Of a stretch of DNA of 64,000 nt, positions 62,152-64,000 are shown one piece after another. Source of the stretch: an uncultured Faecalibacterium sp. (GTDB lineage Bacteria > Bacillota > Clostridia > Oscillospirales > Ruminococcaceae); NCBI GenBank assembly GCA_937880095.1, contig CALFLK010000012.1:112346-176345 (forward strand), given 5' to 3'. Below the pieces are notes generated by a model. It worked only from the letters and a program-made list of their open reading frames with translations, was not told the origin of the DNA and ran no database searches. Numbering within the stretch: the stretch's first letter is position 1; every line of letters begins with the position of its first letter. The translations under genes and the position numbers were made by a program.

Positions 62152-63842
62152 CAAAACGAATTTTCCATGCAATCTGGCTGGTGACATTGAGCGTGTTTCT
62201 GGCGGCAGCAGTTTTGTTTATGAGCGTTTTGTACGGTTACTTTTCCAATGTGCAGCGGGAGCAGTTGCGTTTGCAAACGGCACTGGCGGCGCAGGGTGTG
62301 ATACATGAGGGGATACAGTATTTTGAGGATTTGGATACTCCGGATTATCGCATAACCTGGATTGGAACCGATGGGGCTGTTTTGTATGATACCGAGCGGG
62401 ATCATACCGAAATGGAGAATCACCAGCAGCGAGAGGAAATTATCGAAGCGCTGGAAAGCGGTATGGGAGAAAGTTCCCGTTATTCCACAACGCTGACAGA
62501 GCAATCGTTTTATTGCGCAAAGCTGCTGTCGGACGGTACGATTCTGCGCACCTCGGTTGCACAGCATTCCCTTCTGACTCTGACTTTGGGAATGCTTCAG
62601 CCGATTTGTGTGATTTTTATGCTGGCGTTTGCGCTTTCCTTGTTTTTGGCATCGCATGCTGCGAAAAAAATTGTGGAGCCGCTGAACACACTGAATTTGG
62701 ATGCGCCATTGGAAAATGACGGCTATGATGAGCTTTCACCGCTGCTGCGGCGGCTGGATCACCAACAGCGGCAGATTCGCAATCAGCAAAACCGATTGCA
62801 GCAAAAACAGCAGCAATTCGAAACCGTCACCAATGGCATGGCGGAGGGCATCATTCTTTTGGATAAGAAGATGCATATTTTGAGCATCAACCCGGCGGCA
62901 CGTCGGTTGTTTGATGTGGACCTGTCCAGCATGGGGAAAGACATCCTGTCTGTTTGCCGCAGTCCGGAAATGCAGTTGGCGCTTCAGCAGGCAGAGGCGG
63001 GTAAACACGCCGAAACGATTCTGGAGTTAAAAGAAGGTCGATACCAGTTGGATGTGAGCCCGGTTTTGGCAGAGGGGACCGTATTCGGGACGGTTCTTTT
63101 GCTGCTGGATGTAACGGAAAAAGAAAAAATCGAGCAGCTGCGGCGGGAGTTTACGGCAAACGTATCCCATGAATTAAAAACACCGCTGCAAACCATATCC
63201 GGCTGTGCAGAACTGATGACAAATGGTTTGGTTCGGCAGGAAAATATGCCACATTTTGCAGGGCAGATTTACAGCGAATCACAGCGTATGATTCATCTGG
63301 TGGAAGATATCATCAAACTATCCCATCTGGATGAAGGTGCCAATGGGATGCAGTGGGAAAGCGTAAACCTGTATACGGCAGCGCAGCAGACGATGGATCT
63401 GCTGAAACTACAGGCAAAGTCTGCACAAGTGACGATGGCACTTAGCGGCGAACCGGTGGAAATAGAGGCAATCCCCCAGTTGATTCAGGAGATCTTGTAT
63501 AACCTTTGCGAGAATGCAATCAAGTATAATCAGCCCGGCGGTTCTGTTCGAATCGCGGTAAAGCAGCGGGTGGATGAAGCAGAACTAACGGTTACGGATA
63601 CCGGCATCGGTATTCCGCCGGAACATCAGCAGCGTATCTTTGAGCGATTCTATCGGGTGGATAAAAGCCACTCTAAGAAAATCGGCGGTACTGGTTTGGG
63701 ACTTTCCATTGTGAAGCACGCAGCAAAACTGCATCATGCGCAGATTGCTGTGCAAAGCAAACTGGGGCAGGGAACGACTATTACGGTTGCGTTCCCAATG
63801 CGAAGAAGTTCGGACGATACTCGTGAACCCAATACCCAATAA
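62148..63842 (+). CDS. phoR: PhoR-type sensor histidine kinase
   Basis: 564 residues from the GTG at 62148, which has GGAGGTACCACA and overlaps the phoB stop (GTGA). Two membrane spans (about 8-28 and 143-166) bracket a small extracellular domain; HAMP-like linker, PAS domain (NGMAEGIILLDKKMHILSIN), HisKA with VSHELKTPLQ and HATPase (NLCENAIKYNQPG; GIGIPPEHQ; GGTGLGLSIVKHA). It phosphorylates PhoB under phosphate shortage, under PhoU control. Confidence 0.93.
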   Translation: MTKRIFHAIWLVTLSVFLAAAVLFMSVLYGYFSNVQREQLRLQTALAAQGVIHEGIQYFEDLDTPDYRITWIGTDGAVLYDTERDHTEMENHQQREEIIEALESGMGESSRYSTTLTEQSFYCAKLLSDGTILRTSVAQHSLLTLTLGMLQPICVIFMLAFALSLFLASHAAKKIVEPLNTLNLDAPLENDGYDELSPLLRRLDHQQRQIRNQQNRLQQKQQQFETVTNGMAEGIILLDKKMHILSINPAARRLFDVDLSSMGKDILSVCRSPEMQLALQQAEAGKHAETILELKEGRYQLDVSPVLAEGTVFGTVLLLLDVTEKEKIEQLRREFTANVSHELKTPLQTISGCAELMTNGLVRQENMPHFAGQIYSESQRMIHLVEDIIKLSHLDEGANGMQWESVNLYTAAQQTMDLLKLQAKSAQVTMALSGEPVEIEAIPQLIQEILYNLCENAIKYNQPGGSVRIAVKQRVDEAELTVTDTGIGIPPEHQQRIFERFYRVDKSHSKKIGGTGLGLSIVKHAAKLHHAQIAVQSKLGQGTTITVAFPMRRSSDDTREPNTQ

Positions 63843-63845
63843 AAG

Positions 63846-63883
63846 AAAATGCCATCCGGACGGGTTGTCAGATGGCATTTTTT
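63846..63883 (+). terminator. Terminator of the pst-pho operon
   Basis: AAAATGCCATC (63846-63856) pairs with GATGGCATTTTTT (63871-63883). Confidence 0.9.
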
Positions 63884-63909
63884 ATGTGATAATATTGTTA
63901 TATCAAGAA

Positions 63910-63944
63910 AAAAGAGCTTCTATCCAAAGATAGAAGCTCTTTTT
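63910..63944. terminator. Bidirectional hairpin between phoR and a convergent tRNA
   Basis: AGAGCTTCTATC (63913-63924) pairs with GATAGAAGCTCT (63929-63940), with A run on the left and TTTT on the right; it can end the tRNA transcript coming from the right. Confidence 0.85.
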
Positions 63945-63945
63945 G

Positions 63946-64000
63946 TGGTGGACCTGAAGAGGATCGAACTCTCGACCTTACGGATGCGAACCGTACGCTC
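63946..64000 (-). tRNA. tRNA-Ala (anticodon CGC), 5' part beyond window
   Basis: On the minus strand the visible 3' part reads: D-arm end GAGC, anticodon arm TACGG-TTCGCAT-CCGTA (anticodon CGC, codon GCG), variable AGGTC, T arm GAGAG-TTCGATC-CTCTT, acceptor CAGGTCC, A and encoded CCA. The identity rests on the anticodon only. Confidence 0.8.

Noticed and set aside
1..64000. CRISPR array or insertion sequence.
   Set aside because: No regularly spaced identical repeats with unique spacers and no transposase-like protein were found; the short repeats seen are operators or iterons.

Overview
The window looks like the chromosome of a Gram-positive, Clostridia-type gut bacterium (Oscillospiraceae/Butyricicoccaceae-like; genus not resolved). 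Strong AGGAGG ribosome sites, TTGACA-17-TATAAT promoters, GH25/holin lysis genes and the arrangement of the host genes all fit. It splits into a large prophage (1 to about 34,995), a short lysis/tail-fibre island of a second phage (about 35,000-39,080), and host chromosome (39,160-64,000).

Prophage. Almost all genes lie on the minus strand, so transcription runs right to left. Only a repressor and the large serine integrase at 33,076-34,968 are on the plus strand. A promoter at 33,025-32,997 drives the early operon: an HTH protein, a membrane-anchored transglycosylase, a resolvase-like nuclease, an SF2 helicase, a family-B-like DNA polymerase joined in frame to an ERF annealing protein, a YqaJ nuclease and an SSB-like protein. 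After a terminator at about 25,550 come DUF3310, MazG, HD, ThyX-like, prim-pol, DUF6273-like, MazF-like and SF3 helicase genes and many small proteins. The putative small terminase (14,979-15,692) is flanked by related dyads and AGTCG iterons. It is separated from the large terminase (8,445-10,079) by an unusual 4.8-kb cassette: a six-gene operon and an HTH/resolvase block, both with promoters carrying the same TCAAG-type operators. Portal, scaffold, capsid, connector, tail tube, frameshifted tail chaperones and tape measure follow to the left edge; the tape measure, and presumably the tail tip, lysis genes and far attachment site, continue outside the window.

Second phage island. On the plus strand: a collagen-like tail fibre, a small protein, XkdX, a beta-rich accessory protein, a GH25 endolysin and a holin. 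No head, packaging or integration genes accompany them, so this is a remnant, a domesticated lysis cassette, or the right-hand piece of a prophage interrupted by the large one.

Host region. tRNA-Leu(CAG); a LysR regulator divergent from an AGCS symporter; a short peptide deformylase; a methionine operon (metF, stand-alone MetH-activation domain, metH); a MarR-DegV pair; an SPFH protein with a ribbon-helix-helix protein; a lipoprotein; kdpD-kdpE converging on a trkH/RCK potassium-uptake operon; and a complete phosphate operon (pstSCAB-phoU-phoBR) preceded by 11-bp-spaced Pho-box-like repeats. The window ends in the 3' part of a minus-strand tRNA, probably tRNA-Ala(CGC).
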